Assembly: GCF_002214185.1 (NCBI RefSeq)
Contig: NZ_CP022161.1
Span: forward strand, 9,059,486-9,123,485
Source: Streptomyces capitiformicae
GTDB lineage: Bacteria > Actinomycetota > Actinomycetes > Streptomycetales > Streptomycetaceae
DNA: 64,000 nt
Reading direction: 5' to 3'
The notes under the pieces were generated by a model. It had not been told where the DNA came from and did not search any database. It was given only the letters and a program-made list of their open reading frames with translations. Positions 20,809 to 30,046 of this stretch are shown piece after piece; positions within the stretch are counted from its first letter, which is position 1; each line of letters opens with the position of its first letter. Both the position numbers and the translations under genes were made by a program.

Positions 20809-22698
20809 ATGACTCTGCCCGACACCGCCGCGAACCCGGCCGCCGCCGACCGCACCTTCCAGGTCGATCTGCGCGGCCTCGTCGATCTCCTCTCCCACCA
20901 CCTCTACTCCAGCCCCCGCGTCTATCTGCGCGAACTCATGCAGAACGCGGTGGACGCCCTGACCGCCCGGCACGCCCTCGAACAGGCCGCGCCCGCCGCT
21001 GCCCCCGCCTTCGGCGTCCGCCTGTACGCCGACGGTTTTGTCGTACGCGTCGAGGACGACGGCGTCGGTCTCACCGAGGCCGACGTACACAGCTTCCTCG
21101 CGACCATCGGCCGCAGCAGCAAGCGCGCCGACAGGATCGCCGAGCAACGCGGCGACTTCATCGGCCAGTTCGGCATCGGCCTGCTCTCCTGCTTCCTGGT
21201 CGCGGACGAGATCCACGTCCTGAGCCGCTCCGCCCGCACCCCCGACGCACCCGCCGTCGAGTGGCGGGGACGCGGCGACGGCAGCTACACCGTCCGCACC
21301 CTGCCCGCCTCCGCCCGCCCCCGGCCCGGCACCACCGTCACGCTGACACCGCGCGCCGACGCGGGCGAATGGACGCGCCCGGCGCAGGTGCACGCCCTGG
21401 CCCGCCACTTCGGCTCCCTGCTGCGCCACCCGCTGACCTTCGACGACGGCACAGGCAGCACGAACGGCACAGACGGCACAGGCAGCACCGGAGGTACGGG
21501 CGTATCCGTCAACCCCGAGCCCGCCCCCTGGGCGCGTACGTACCCCACACCGGGAGCCCGGTCCCGCGCCCTGGCCGCGTACGGCGAGGAGGTCTTCGGG
21601 TTCAAGCCGCTGGACACCATCGAACTGGACCTGCCGGCCGTAGGCCTGAAGGGCATCGCCTGCGTGCTGCCCGAGACGGTGCCGGCCGGGCGCCGCCACG
21701 GCCACCGCGTGCACGTCAAGGGCATGCTGCTGTCCGAGCAGGCCGAGGAGATCCTGCCCGAGTGGGCGTTCTTCGTCCGCTGCGTCGTCGACGCCGAGAG
21801 CCTGCGCCCCACGGCGTCCCGCGAGTCCCTGTACGAGGACGACACCCTCGCCGCCGTCCGCGACGCCCTCGCCGAGCGGCTGCGCGCCTGGATCGCCCGG
21901 GCGGCGGCCAGTGACCCGGACCTCCTTGCCCGCTTCCTCCAGGCCCACCACCTGGCCGTGAAGTCGCTCGCCGTGCACGACGACGAGATCCTGCGGATGC
22001 TGCTGCCCTGGCTGCCGTTCGAGACCACCGACGGACACACCACCCTCGACGAGTTCGCGCGCACCCACCGCACGGTGCTCGTGACGTCGAGCGTGGAGGA
22101 GTTCCGGCAGGTCGCGGCGATCGCGTCGGCCGCCGGGCTCGGCGTCGTCAACGGCGGCTACACCTACGACCGTGAACTGGTCCACCGGCTGCCCGAGATC
22201 AGGCCCGAGGCCACCGTCGCCGACCTCGACCCGGAGACCCTCACCGCCCACCTCGACCCCGTCGACCGGGAGACGGAACTCGCCGCCGCGGCCTACCTCG
22301 CCCAGGCCCGCGACGCCCTCGCCGTCTTCGACTGCGATGTCGCGCTGCGCGCCTTCCAGCCGGCCTCCGCCCCCGCCCTCCTCGTCGACAGCCGCGAGGC
22401 CCGGCACGAGCGCACCCGCTCCCAGCTCGCCCGCGAGCAGGAGGGCGGCCTGTGGGGCGACATCCTCGGCGCCCTGCGCCAGGAGGCCCCGAGGGCCCAG
22501 CTGATCCTCAACCAGCTCAACCCGCTGGTCCGCACCGCCGTCACCATCGACGAGCCCGAGCTGGCCCGCACCAGCGCCGAAGCCCTCTACGGGCAGGCCG
22601 CGATGCTGTCCCGGCGCCCGCTCAGGCCCGCCGAATCGAGTCTCATCAACCGCTCCTTCCTCGACCTCCTCGCCCACGCCCTCCGCAAGGACAGCTGA
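20809..22698 (+). CDS. Hsp90-family chaperone ATPase (HtpG-related)
   Basis: 629 residues, near the 624 of E. coli HtpG. The GHKL ATP-binding motifs are in order: Glu42 and Asn46 (YLRELMQNAVDAL), VEDDGVGLTE (81-90), ATIGRSSK, and GQFGIGLLSCFLVAD (119-133). The middle domain carries HVKGMLLSEQ and EWAFFVRCVVDAESLRPTAS, the counterpart of the HtpG segment ending in NVSRE. The C-terminal third is divergent, and a Gly/Thr-rich insertion lies near residue 220. Two bases separate it from the TPR-like gene, a coupled arrangement. It is probably a specialised Hsp90 rather than the housekeeping one. Confidence 0.9.
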   Translation: MTLPDTAANPAAADRTFQVDLRGLVDLLSHHLYSSPRVYLRELMQNAVDALTARHALEQAAPAAAPAFGVRLYADGFVVRVEDDGVGLTEADVHSFLATIGRSSKRADRIAEQRGDFIGQFGIGLLSCFLVADEIHVLSRSARTPDAPAVEWRGRGDGSYTVRTLPASARPRPGTTVTLTPRADAGEWTRPAQVHALARHFGSLLRHPLTFDDGTGSTNGTDGTGSTGGTGVSVNPEPAPWARTYPTPGARSRALAAYGEEVFGFKPLDTIELDLPAVGLKGIACVLPETVPAGRRHGHRVHVKGMLLSEQAEEILPEWAFFVRCVVDAESLRPTASRESLYEDDTLAAVRDALAERLRAWIARAAASDPDLLARFLQAHHLAVKSLAVHDDEILRMLLPWLPFETTDGHTTLDEFARTHRTVLVTSSVEEFRQVAAIASAAGLGVVNGGYTYDRELVHRLPEIRPEATVADLDPETLTAHLDPVDRETELAAAAYLAQARDALAVFDCDVALRAFQPASAPALLVDSREARHERTRSQLAREQEGGLWGDILGALRQEAPRAQLILNQLNPLVRTAVTIDEPELARTSAEALYGQAAMLSRRPLRPAESSLINRSFLDLLAHALRKDS

Positions 22699-22700
22699 CG

Positions 22701-25640
22701 ATGCCCACCGCACCCCATCCCCAGAACACGGACGAGCTGTACCAGGCGCTCCAGGAGAACGACCAGCGTCCCTACGGCCGCGCCCGCACCGTCACCGCCG
22801 AGGAACTCGTCGACGCCGCCGAGCAGTTCGCGGAGCCCGTTCCGCTCGTCCGCGCCCTCCTCGAACTCCAGGAGGCGTACACCTACGGCTCCGAACCCCG
22901 GAAGTCGCCCGTCGTCTTCGCCCGCCTGCTCACCCTCTTCGACGAGCAGCCCGACATCTTCGACGAGCGTCTGCGCCACATGCTGTTCTGGCGGTTCAAA
23001 TGGGTGTCCAACGCCCTGCGCCAGCTGCCCGAGATACCGCTGGCCAGCATGCGCCAGTGGCTGACGGAGATGCGCGACCGGTACGAGAAGGCCGGCCTCG
23101 GCCTCCAGCCCTACTACGGGCAGGCGTACCAGCTCGCCGCCCATGTGGGCGAGGACATCACCCCCGCCTACGAGCTGTGGGCGGGCCGCGCCCGCACCAG
23201 GCTCAGCGACTGCGAGGCCTGCGAGATCTGCGAGCGCGCCCTCTACCACCTCACCGCGGGCGACGACGAGCGGGCGCTGCGCACCTGGGAGCCCGTCCTG
23301 GCCGGGAAGGAGTCCTGCCAGGAGGAGCCGGCCCGCTCCCTCTCGTACGCGCTGCTGCCCCTGCTGCGCACCGGCCGCCCCGACCGGGCACGCGACGTGC
23401 ACCTCGCCGGCTACCGCGGCTGCCGCCGCAACCCCTCGATGCCCGGGGAGGTCGGCCGCCACCTGGAGTTCTGCGCGCTGACCGGCAACGAGGCACGCGG
23501 CCTGGAACTGCTCGCCGAGAACCGGAGCCTGTTCGACGAGGTGGACTCGCCGCTGGGCCTGCTCGACTTCCTCACCGGCGTGGAGGTCCTCCTCCAGCGT
23601 GTCGAGTCCCTCGGCCACGGCGAACTGCCCGCCGCCGGATACGCGGGCCGCACCTGGACGGCGGTCGGCCTGCGCGCCGAGGTGGGGGGCCGCGCCGACG
23701 ACCTCGCCGCCCGCTTCGACGCCCGCAACGGCACCACGGCCCACACCGACCGCCGCAGGGCCCGCCTCGACCGGGAGCCGCTCCTGGACGCGCTGGAACT
23801 GACCCTGCGCCCCCGCAGCCTCGACGACGTGGCCCCGGCCGCTCCGGTTGCCGCACCCGCATCCCGTACGGCCGCCACCGTCCCCGACGCCCTGCCCGAA
23901 CTCATACTCCAGGCACGGGAGTTGGAGGAGCAGGGGCACCCGGACGCACCGGCCTGCTGGGCGCGGCTGCGCACACTCGCCGCCGCCCGCGACTACACCC
24001 ACCCCGACGACTCGGCAGTGGGCCCGCTCGTCCAGCTGCGCGCGGACCTGCTGGCCGACGAGGCGGGCCGGGCGGGCCAGAGGGACGAGTTCGCCGACGC
24101 CGCGGCCCTCCACGAGGAGGCGGCGGGCCTGTACGAGGACGCCGGCATGCCGGGTGACGCGGCGCTCGCCCGCGCCTGCGCGCTGCTCGCCGCCGCCGAG
24201 ATCCCCGCGGACGGCGCGGACGGAGCCGAGGCGAAGGCCGCCGTGCTGACCGCCACCCACGCGTCCATGGTCCGCCTGCAGGAGCAGACGCCCGGCCTCG
24301 CTCCGTACCAGGAGGCCCGCCTGCTGCGGCTGCGGGCGACCGCGCTCGGCCTGCGCCTGCAGACGACGGGGAGCGAGGAGCACGTCGCGCCCGTCTTCGC
24401 GGAGGTGGACCTGCTGCACGCGTTCGCCACCCGGCACGACGTCGTCGGGCAGATCTCCGGCGCCCTGCAGCTGCGGGCCAGCACCTACGCCATCTCCGGC
24501 GACCTGCCCGCCGCGGTCGCCGAGATCGACGCCCTCCTCGACCGGCTGACGGCGCACGGCCCCGCCTGGCACCTGCCCCGCACGCTCGGACTGCGTGGCC
24601 GGCTCCGGCTCGGCCTCCAGGACGCGCAGGCCGCCCACGCGGACCTCACCGAGGGCCTGCGCCTGGCCGCCGACTGGCCGGCCGACGCGGTCGACACCAG
24701 CCGCCTCCACGGTGATCTGGCCCAGGCCTGCATGCACCTGGGCCGCCCCGACGAAGCACTGCGGCACCTCACGCGCTCGGCGGAGCTGGAGCTTCGCCGC
24801 GGCAGCCGGATCGACGCGTTCTGCACGTACAGCAACGCGGCCCAGCTCAGCCTCGACCTCGGCCGCGTGGAGGACTGCATCGCCCTGCTCGACTCCCTGC
24901 TGGCTGAACCGGACGTCGCCGCCGGAGAGCTGGACGACCGGCTCGCCGCCCAGCTGCGCCTGACCCGCGCCCGCGCGCTGCACGCGGGGGAGGACCTCAA
25001 GGCCGCCACGGCGGAGTTCGTCGCCCTCGCCGCCGAGTCGGCTGGCTGGGACGACGACCCGGGCAGCCACGCCATGATCGCCGCGGAGACGGCCGTACTC
25101 CTCGGTGAGTCCGGCGAGTTCGGCCGGGCCCGCGAGGTGGCGGACCAGGCACTCGCCGCCCACGCCCGGGCCCCGCGCTACGAGCTGCTCAGCAGCTGCC
25201 TGCGCGAACTCGCCCGGCTCCAGGCCCAGCAGCAGGGCCGCGACGGCCTGGCCGACGCCCGCGCCTTCCTCGCCGACGCCGCCCGGATCGCCGACGAGGC
25301 CCGCGCCGCCGCATACGAGGCCCAAGGCCGGCCCCTGGACTCCGCCCTGGCCTACGAACACGGCCGGGTCAACGCCTACGCGGGCGAGTACGAGGACGCC
25401 CTGGCCGCGCTGGACAAGGCCCTCGCCCTGCTCGGCGAGCCGGGGCCGGACGCGGACCACGCCGGCGAGTGGGCCGAGAGCGTCCGCCTCGCGGGCGCCG
25501 TCGAGGGCATCTACCTGGAACGCCCCGCCCCCGCCCTCACCCGCCTCGACACGGCGATCACCCGCCTGACCGCCTTGGGCCACACCGAGGAGACCAAGCC
25601 ACTGACCTCCCTGGCGGCCCAGCTGCGCGACGAGGAGTGA
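22701..25640 (+). CDS. Large TPR-like repeat protein, likely Hsp90 partner
   Basis: 979 residues, ATG two bases after the Hsp90 stop. The N-terminal part is helical with several Cys (CEACEICERALYHL). From about residue 400 onward many 34-residue-like helical pairs follow, with the usual small/Ala spacing (AYEHGRVNAYAGEYEDALAAL, LHGDLAQACMHLGRPDEALRHL, AADFALHEEAAGLYEDAGMP-like pairs). There is no membrane segment or signal. Eukaryotic Hsp90 is served by TPR co-chaperones. The tight coupling here suggests a similar scaffold, though this is inference and the protein does not end the Hsp90 with a visible MEEVD motif. Confidence 0.8.
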   Translation: MPTAPHPQNTDELYQALQENDQRPYGRARTVTAEELVDAAEQFAEPVPLVRALLELQEAYTYGSEPRKSPVVFARLLTLFDEQPDIFDERLRHMLFWRFKWVSNALRQLPEIPLASMRQWLTEMRDRYEKAGLGLQPYYGQAYQLAAHVGEDITPAYELWAGRARTRLSDCEACEICERALYHLTAGDDERALRTWEPVLAGKESCQEEPARSLSYALLPLLRTGRPDRARDVHLAGYRGCRRNPSMPGEVGRHLEFCALTGNEARGLELLAENRSLFDEVDSPLGLLDFLTGVEVLLQRVESLGHGELPAAGYAGRTWTAVGLRAEVGGRADDLAARFDARNGTTAHTDRRRARLDREPLLDALELTLRPRSLDDVAPAAPVAAPASRTAATVPDALPELILQARELEEQGHPDAPACWARLRTLAAARDYTHPDDSAVGPLVQLRADLLADEAGRAGQRDEFADAAALHEEAAGLYEDAGMPGDAALARACALLAAAEIPADGADGAEAKAAVLTATHASMVRLQEQTPGLAPYQEARLLRLRATALGLRLQTTGSEEHVAPVFAEVDLLHAFATRHDVVGQISGALQLRASTYAISGDLPAAVAEIDALLDRLTAHGPAWHLPRTLGLRGRLRLGLQDAQAAHADLTEGLRLAADWPADAVDTSRLHGDLAQACMHLGRPDEALRHLTRSAELELRRGSRIDAFCTYSNAAQLSLDLGRVEDCIALLDSLLAEPDVAAGELDDRLAAQLRLTRARALHAGEDLKAATAEFVALAAESAGWDDDPGSHAMIAAETAVLLGESGEFGRAREVADQALAAHARAPRYELLSSCLRELARLQAQQQGRDGLADARAFLADAARIADEARAAAYEAQGRPLDSALAYEHGRVNAYAGEYEDALAALDKALALLGEPGPDADHAGEWAESVRLAGAVEGIYLERPAPALTRLDTAITRLTALGHTEETKPLTSLAAQLRDEE

Positions 25641-25646
25641 CGCGGC

Positions 25647-26117
25647 GTGGAGTCGACGGCCATGGCTACGGGCGATGCTCTCTGGCTCAGCCTCGCGCTG
25701 TACGGCGACAACGACATTCCTGCGGCGTATTTCGACGCGGCCTGCGCTGTGGTGGAGACGGCCCATGACGACTCGATGTGGCGCGTCTGGTGGTCGCACG
25801 CCGAGCAGCACGACCTGGTCATCGAGATCGCATACACCTTGCGGGCGGAGCGCAGTCGCGTCACTGCCCGACAGGGACGGGCCTGGGTCTCGTTCCGCAG
25901 GAACGGCTCGCGCTTTCGAAGGTTGAACAAGGGCGGTCTCGCCCATCTTGCTGCCACTGATCTGGAAGCAGTCCTCACCCTCGTATCCACGTCTCTGAAC
26001 CTGCCCACGCCACCCCGAGTACCTCGTGCGGCACATGCGACCTCGCCGACGGAGCGAGAGGAGGCGGCTCGCGCAAGGCTGGAGGTACTGCGACAACGGC
26101 ACCGCAAGCGCCCCTGA
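25647..26117 (+). CDS. Small hypothetical protein, last gene of the Hsp90/TPR group
   Basis: 156 residues from a GTG six bases after the TPR gene stop, with GAGGAG seven to eight bases upstream inside that gene's end. It contains ALWLSLALYGDNDIPAAYF, DDSMWRVWWSHAEQHDLVIE and a basic C-terminus (RARLEVLRQRHRKRP). I do not recognise it. GC content and codon bias are lower than in the three genes before it. It ends just before the 21-bp repeat at the edge of the insertion. Confidence 0.65.
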   Translation: MESTAMATGDALWLSLALYGDNDIPAAYFDAACAVVETAHDDSMWRVWWSHAEQHDLVIEIAYTLRAERSRVTARQGRAWVSFRRNGSRFRRLNKGGLAHLAATDLEAVLTLVSTSLNLPTPPRVPRAAHATSPTEREEAARARLEVLRQRHRKRP

Positions 26118-26137
26118 AACTCGGTTAGGGTCGCGTC

Positions 26138-26158
26138 GTGCGATTGAGGGTGGAGTTC
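26138..26158 (+). repeat. Left copy of the 21-bp repeat (candidate attL)
   Basis: GTGCGATTGAGGGTGGAGTT plus C; it differs from the right copy only at base 12 (G instead of A). It begins at a GTG and reads MRLRVEF before leaving the target gene. Confidence 0.8.
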
Positions 26159-26723
26159 TGTGGCGCGGCCCTGGCCTGGGGAACGCGCGCCAATCCGCGC
26201 TGACCTGCAGAAATGACCCTCACCTGTTCTCATCGCTTCGCGGTGTTTTCCGGGTGTGTGTGCCCTGGACGTGCCCTGCGAGGAGGCGGGTGAGGGGTGC
26301 TTTGCGGTCGATGCGGCATGGGTGTCTGCGGGTGGTGTCCTCTTTGTCGGCGCGGCGCTTCCGCTGGGCCGTGAGTTGCCGAGCGGTACGTGCCGCTCGA
26401 TATGTTCCAGAGCCCGCATGTTCGCCGCCCGGGGCGTCACCCTCGGCTACTTGTCACTTCGTGGCAGACCCCTATGGCCTACTGGTCCCCCAGGCGCGGG
26501 TATTCCCCGTGGTGAGGGCTGTCCGCGCACGCGAGGCGGGAGGGGCAGGGCTGACTGCTCCCGCGGGTGGGAGAGCGGGTGAAGGCTGCCAAGTGCTGTG
26601 CTATAGGGGTGAGTTAGGGGAGTTGCCTGCCTCGTGATGCGGGGTAGCTTCGGGCGACAGGACTGTGCCGGCATCTGGGCGCGTTCTGTATCCGCTCTGT
26701 GCCCCACGAAGGTGAAGGTCGAG
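26159..26723. other. Left arm of the element, no confident gene
   Basis: This 565-base stretch precedes the acylase. Open frames exist in all phases but none has a start signal or a recognisable motif. The last 100 bases include the acylase promoter region and GAAGGTGAAGG, which serves as its ribosome site. The first part probably held other element genes, now decayed. Confidence 0.5.
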
Positions 26724-29102
26724 ATGAGAGCGCGCATAAAAGTACTGCTGACCGCGACCGCCGTCTCGGTACCCATAGTGGTGCCGATGCCGGCCACGGC
26801 GGAGAACCCGGAGAATTCCTACGCGGTACCGGGTCTCGAGAGGCCGGTCTCCATGACGATCGACAAATGGGGTGTGCCCCACATCTCCGCGTCCAGTACC
26901 GGTGACCTCTTCCAGGCGCAGGGCTTCAGCGCCGCGCGGGACCGGCTCTTCCAGATGGACACCTGGCGCCGGAGCGGGCTCGGTGAGCTCAGCGAGGTGC
27001 TCGGCAAGAGCTACGTGGAACAGGACCGTGCCTCGCGGCTGTTCCTCTACCGCGGCGATATGAGCAAGGAGTGGGCGAGCTACGGCCCGCAGGCCAAGGA
27101 GGCGGCGACCCGCTTCGCAGCCGGTATCAACGCCTACGTCGACTGGCTGGAGAAGCACCCGGACTCCATGCCGGAGGAGTTCCGCAAGCTCGGCTACAAG
27201 CCCGCGCGCTGGAAGCCGCAGGACCTGGTGCGGATCCGCGCCCATGGCCTCGTCAGCAATCTCACCAAGGAGGTCAGCCGGGCGAAGCTCATGTGCCTCG
27301 GGGGACCGGACGCGAGCAAGTACCTGTCGAAGCTGGAGCCGAAGCACGAGCCCGAGGTGCCGGACGGCCTTGACCTGTGCTCGCTCCCGGACGACGTCCT
27401 GGACACCTATAACCTTGCTACGGCGACAGTCACCTTCAGCAACGGCAAGATGGAGAAGGAGCCGGAGGGGGTCCAGGCGCTGCGAGAGGCCACAGGCGGC
27501 AGCAACGCCTGGGTCGTTTCGCCGGAGCGCACCTCAACCGGCAGGCCCATCCTCGCGGGTGACCCGCACCGGGTGAACTACTCGTTGCCAGGGAACCGGT
27601 ACATCACCCACCTCGCCGCCCCCGGTCTGAACATCATCGGCGCGGGTGAGCCGTGGAACCCCGGCGTCAGCATGGGGCACAACGGGAACGTCTCGTTCGC
27701 TCTGACCAACCTGGCCGCCGACCAGTCGGACCTCTACGTATACGACCTGAAGCCGGGTGACCCCACCAAGTACCGCTACCGCGGCGGCTGGGTCTCGATG
27801 AAGACCATCGAGGAAGACATTCCGGTGGCTGGCGAAGGCGCGCGGACGTCGTTGCTCTCCTTCACCAACCACGGTCCGGTCATCAAGGTGGACAAGGCGA
27901 AGAACAAGGCGTACGCGGTGCGCACGGTCTGGACGCAGCCGGGCACCTCAGCCTATCTGGGCAGCCTCAACTTCCAGCAGGCCGAAAGCTTTGACGAGTT
28001 CTCCGCGGCCATGCGCAAGTGGAAGGCTCCGGGATCCAACCTCCTCTACGCGGACAAGAAGGGGGATATCGGCTGGGTGCCCGGCGCACTCTCGCCGAAG
28101 CGCGAGGGCAAGGGCTACGACGGACTGCTCCCCGTGCCCGGCGACGGACGCTATGAGTGGAGCGGCTTCAGCAACAGCGGTGACTTCCCCAGCGTGCTCA
28201 ATCCGAAGGCCGGTTTCGTCGCCACCGCCAACGAGTACAACTTCCCGGCCGGTTACAAGGCTCCCGGGTTCGAGTGGGCGGAGCGCTACCGCAAGGACCG
28301 GATCGACGACGTGCTGTCCAAGCAGTCGGGTACGTCCATCAAGGACACCACGGATCTGCAGAACGATGTGAAGTCGCTGGCGGTCACAGAGATCCTGCCG
28401 TATCTGAAGGGCCTGGAATCCTCGGACCCGACGACGAGGAAGGCGCTGGACCTGCTGCGCGGCTACGACGGTGTCGCGAGCAAGGACTCCGCGGAGGCTG
28501 TCCTTTTCGAGACCTGGATCATTAACGTGCTCTACCCGGCGTGGGCTGAGGTGATGCTGCCGAAGGAGGCCGCAGAGTATCTGACCCAGGGCAGGCTCAT
28601 CGAGGACTTCCGCGTCGTGACCGACTCCTTCGCCGAGCCCGAGGAGTGGTTCGGCAAGGGCGGTGCCCAAGCGAGGGACAAGCTGATCCTCGATACCCTG
28701 CCCAAGGCGTATGACGAGGTGAGCGGGTTCCTCGGCACCGACCCGGGCAGGTGGAGCTGGGGCGCGGCGCAGATCCACTTTTTCCAGCACCCGCTCGGCG
28801 GCCCGAACGTCGGTCCCATCCCGATGGACGGCACCTACCACACGGTCCGCCTGTCGGTGTACTTTCCGAGCGTCTTCCCCCGGATCCAGGTCGTGGGGCC
28901 GACCTTCAAGATGGCGCTCGATGTCGGCTCCTGGGACAACTCGCGCGCCATCAACGCGCCAGGCCAGTCCGGGGACGAGCACAGCCCGCACTACGACGAC
29001 CTCGCGGAGAAGTGGGGCGCGGGTGAGTACTTCCCACTGCTCTACAGCGAGTCGGCGATCGATAAGAACGCGGAAACCAAGTTCACTCTCGACCCGGCGT
29101 AA
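26724..29102 (+). CDS. Secreted penicillin/acyl-homoserine-lactone acylase family protein (Ntn hydrolase)
   Basis: 792 residues. A Sec-type signal peptide (MRARIKVLLTATAVSV to PATA, residues 1-26) leads to an alpha-subunit region with the usual start WGVPHISASSTGDLFQAQGF. Self-cleavage is expected at Gly259-Ser260 (TGGSNAWVV), which exposes the catalytic Ser of the beta subunit. MGHNGNVSFALTN and DPHRVNY are conserved beta-chain motifs. The length matches aculeacin A acylase and the Streptomyces AhlM-type acylases, which cleave side-chain amides of echinocandins, penicillin V or acyl-homoserine lactones. The substrate cannot be chosen from sequence. It sits inside a mobile element and stands out by lower GC. 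Confidence 0.9.
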   Translation: MRARIKVLLTATAVSVPIVVPMPATAENPENSYAVPGLERPVSMTIDKWGVPHISASSTGDLFQAQGFSAARDRLFQMDTWRRSGLGELSEVLGKSYVEQDRASRLFLYRGDMSKEWASYGPQAKEAATRFAAGINAYVDWLEKHPDSMPEEFRKLGYKPARWKPQDLVRIRAHGLVSNLTKEVSRAKLMCLGGPDASKYLSKLEPKHEPEVPDGLDLCSLPDDVLDTYNLATATVTFSNGKMEKEPEGVQALREATGGSNAWVVSPERTSTGRPILAGDPHRVNYSLPGNRYITHLAAPGLNIIGAGEPWNPGVSMGHNGNVSFALTNLAADQSDLYVYDLKPGDPTKYRYRGGWVSMKTIEEDIPVAGEGARTSLLSFTNHGPVIKVDKAKNKAYAVRTVWTQPGTSAYLGSLNFQQAESFDEFSAAMRKWKAPGSNLLYADKKGDIGWVPGALSPKREGKGYDGLLPVPGDGRYEWSGFSNSGDFPSVLNPKAGFVATANEYNFPAGYKAPGFEWAERYRKDRIDDVLSKQSGTSIKDTTDLQNDVKSLAVTEILPYLKGLESSDPTTRKALDLLRGYDGVASKDSAEAVLFETWIINVLYPAWAEVMLPKEAAEYLTQGRLIEDFRVVTDSFAEPEEWFGKGGAQARDKLILDTLPKAYDEVSGFLGTDPGRWSWGAAQIHFFQHPLGGPNVGPIPMDGTYHTVRLSVYFPSVFPRIQVVGPTFKMALDVGSWDNSRAINAPGQSGDEHSPHYDDLAEKWGAGEYFPLLYSESAIDKNAETKFTLDPA

Positions 29103-29431
29103 GAGGGCGTCTGATCGATGCGGTTGGTAGTCCGGGTGATTTTGTGACTGCTGGTGTCCGCGGTCATTGGGCGGGGTGTGAGCGCTCGTCGTCGCGCTGC
29201 CGTGCGGCGCACCCTGGGGCGCTGCCGCCGCGTGGACAAGCCAAGAGGGCATCTCCTTTGGCTCGGCAGGTGCTCGTATCCGTTGCCGTAACGGATCTTG
29301 ATCTTCTTCTCGGAGAAAATCACTTCCTCTATATCGGTCAACTCGACCGATATGGACAACCCGCCGGGTCCGCCTTGAAGTTGCACCGAGCTCATCGCCA
29401 TGGCAGAGGAATCTGGGGTGACTCTACGCAT
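29042..29431 (-). CDS. Small DUF5988-like protein, tail probably degraded
   Basis: The first 60 residues (VQLQGGPGGLSISV and EKKIKIRYGNGYEHL) resemble DUF5988, a small family found around actinobacterial regulators and biosynthetic clusters. GGAGG lies three bases before the ATG. After residue 60 the frame runs on into an Arg-rich stretch with poor codon bias and overlaps the acylase end by 61 bases. The genuine protein is therefore probably shorter and the 3' end lost. The function of the family is unknown. Confidence 0.5.
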   Translation of the reverse strand: MRRVTPDSSAMAMSSVQLQGGPGGLSISVELTDIEEVIFSEKKIKIRYGNGYEHLPSQRRCPLGLSTRRQRPRVRRTAARRRALTPRPMTADTSSHKITRTTNRIDQTPSYAGSRVNLVSAFLSIADSL

Positions 29432-29823
29432 GGGCCTCCTCTCGTCTCGCCAAGATCCTTCTTCGGTGCAGCTCTTTCGGAAACCCCTCAATTCCCCTTA
29501 TGGCTGGGTACGCGCATGAGGGGTTGGTAGGGGTACACCCGCGTGAACCACCTGTTTATCGTCAGAGGAATGCGGAAGCTTGCCGGAAGAAGTCGCCCGG
29601 CCCTGTCTGGCGCCGAATGATAGAGGAATCGCTGCCCGCGTTGGTGGCCGTCGCCGAGGCTTTCGGCGACCCCGCAGTCCCGCCCGTGCTGTTCGCCGAG
29701 GAGGCGGCAACGTGGCCCGTTCGGTGCTGGCACGGCAGGCGGAGTTCCGTACGGTACGGGCCTGTGCCCGTGAGGCGCTCGGACAGCTCGGAGTGGGGCC
29801 AGTGCCGATCCTGCCGGGAACCC

Positions 29824-30008
29824 GTGGCGCTGGTTAAGGTCGTGTCGGAGCGACTGGGGCACACTACAGTAACGCCGCGATGACCTTGAACGTCTACAGT
29901 CATCTCTTCCCCGAGTCGGAGGAGCGGACGAGGGTGGCGGTGGACCGGGCTCTCCGTTCGACTGCGGGAGAATGTGCCCCCGATGTGCCCTCTCAATCGG
30001 AGGGTTGA
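29824..30008 (+). pseudogene. C-terminal remnant of a tyrosine recombinase (phage-type integrase)
   Basis: VKVVSERLGHTTVT is the box II histidine region (LGH) of tyrosine integrases. In another frame, five bases on, it continues as MTLNVYSHLFPESEERTRVA, which holds the catalytic Tyr region, and ends 42 codons later at a TGA. The five extra bases (CCGCG, before 29880) break the frame. No N-terminal or core-binding domain is recognisable upstream: 29432-29823 has only unclear coding sequence (for example a stretch with IEESLPALVAVAEAFGDPA). Its place beside the right repeat fits an int-att arrangement. Confidence 0.82.
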
Positions 30009-30046
30009 GGGAACGTGCAGGTCAGAGTGATTGCCTTGGGGGCACA

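Noticed and set aside
22587..26102. An open frame of more than 1100 codons on the minus strand opposite the TPR-like gene
   Set aside because: It is the mirror of a high-GC coding region: Gly/Val/Arg-rich, with no motifs or start signal, while the plus strand has coupled starts and normal codon bias.
26026..26637. A 203-codon plus frame at the left end of the element
   Set aside because: It overlaps the gene ending at 26117 in another frame and shows no motif or codon bias; the region is better read as non-coding or decayed.
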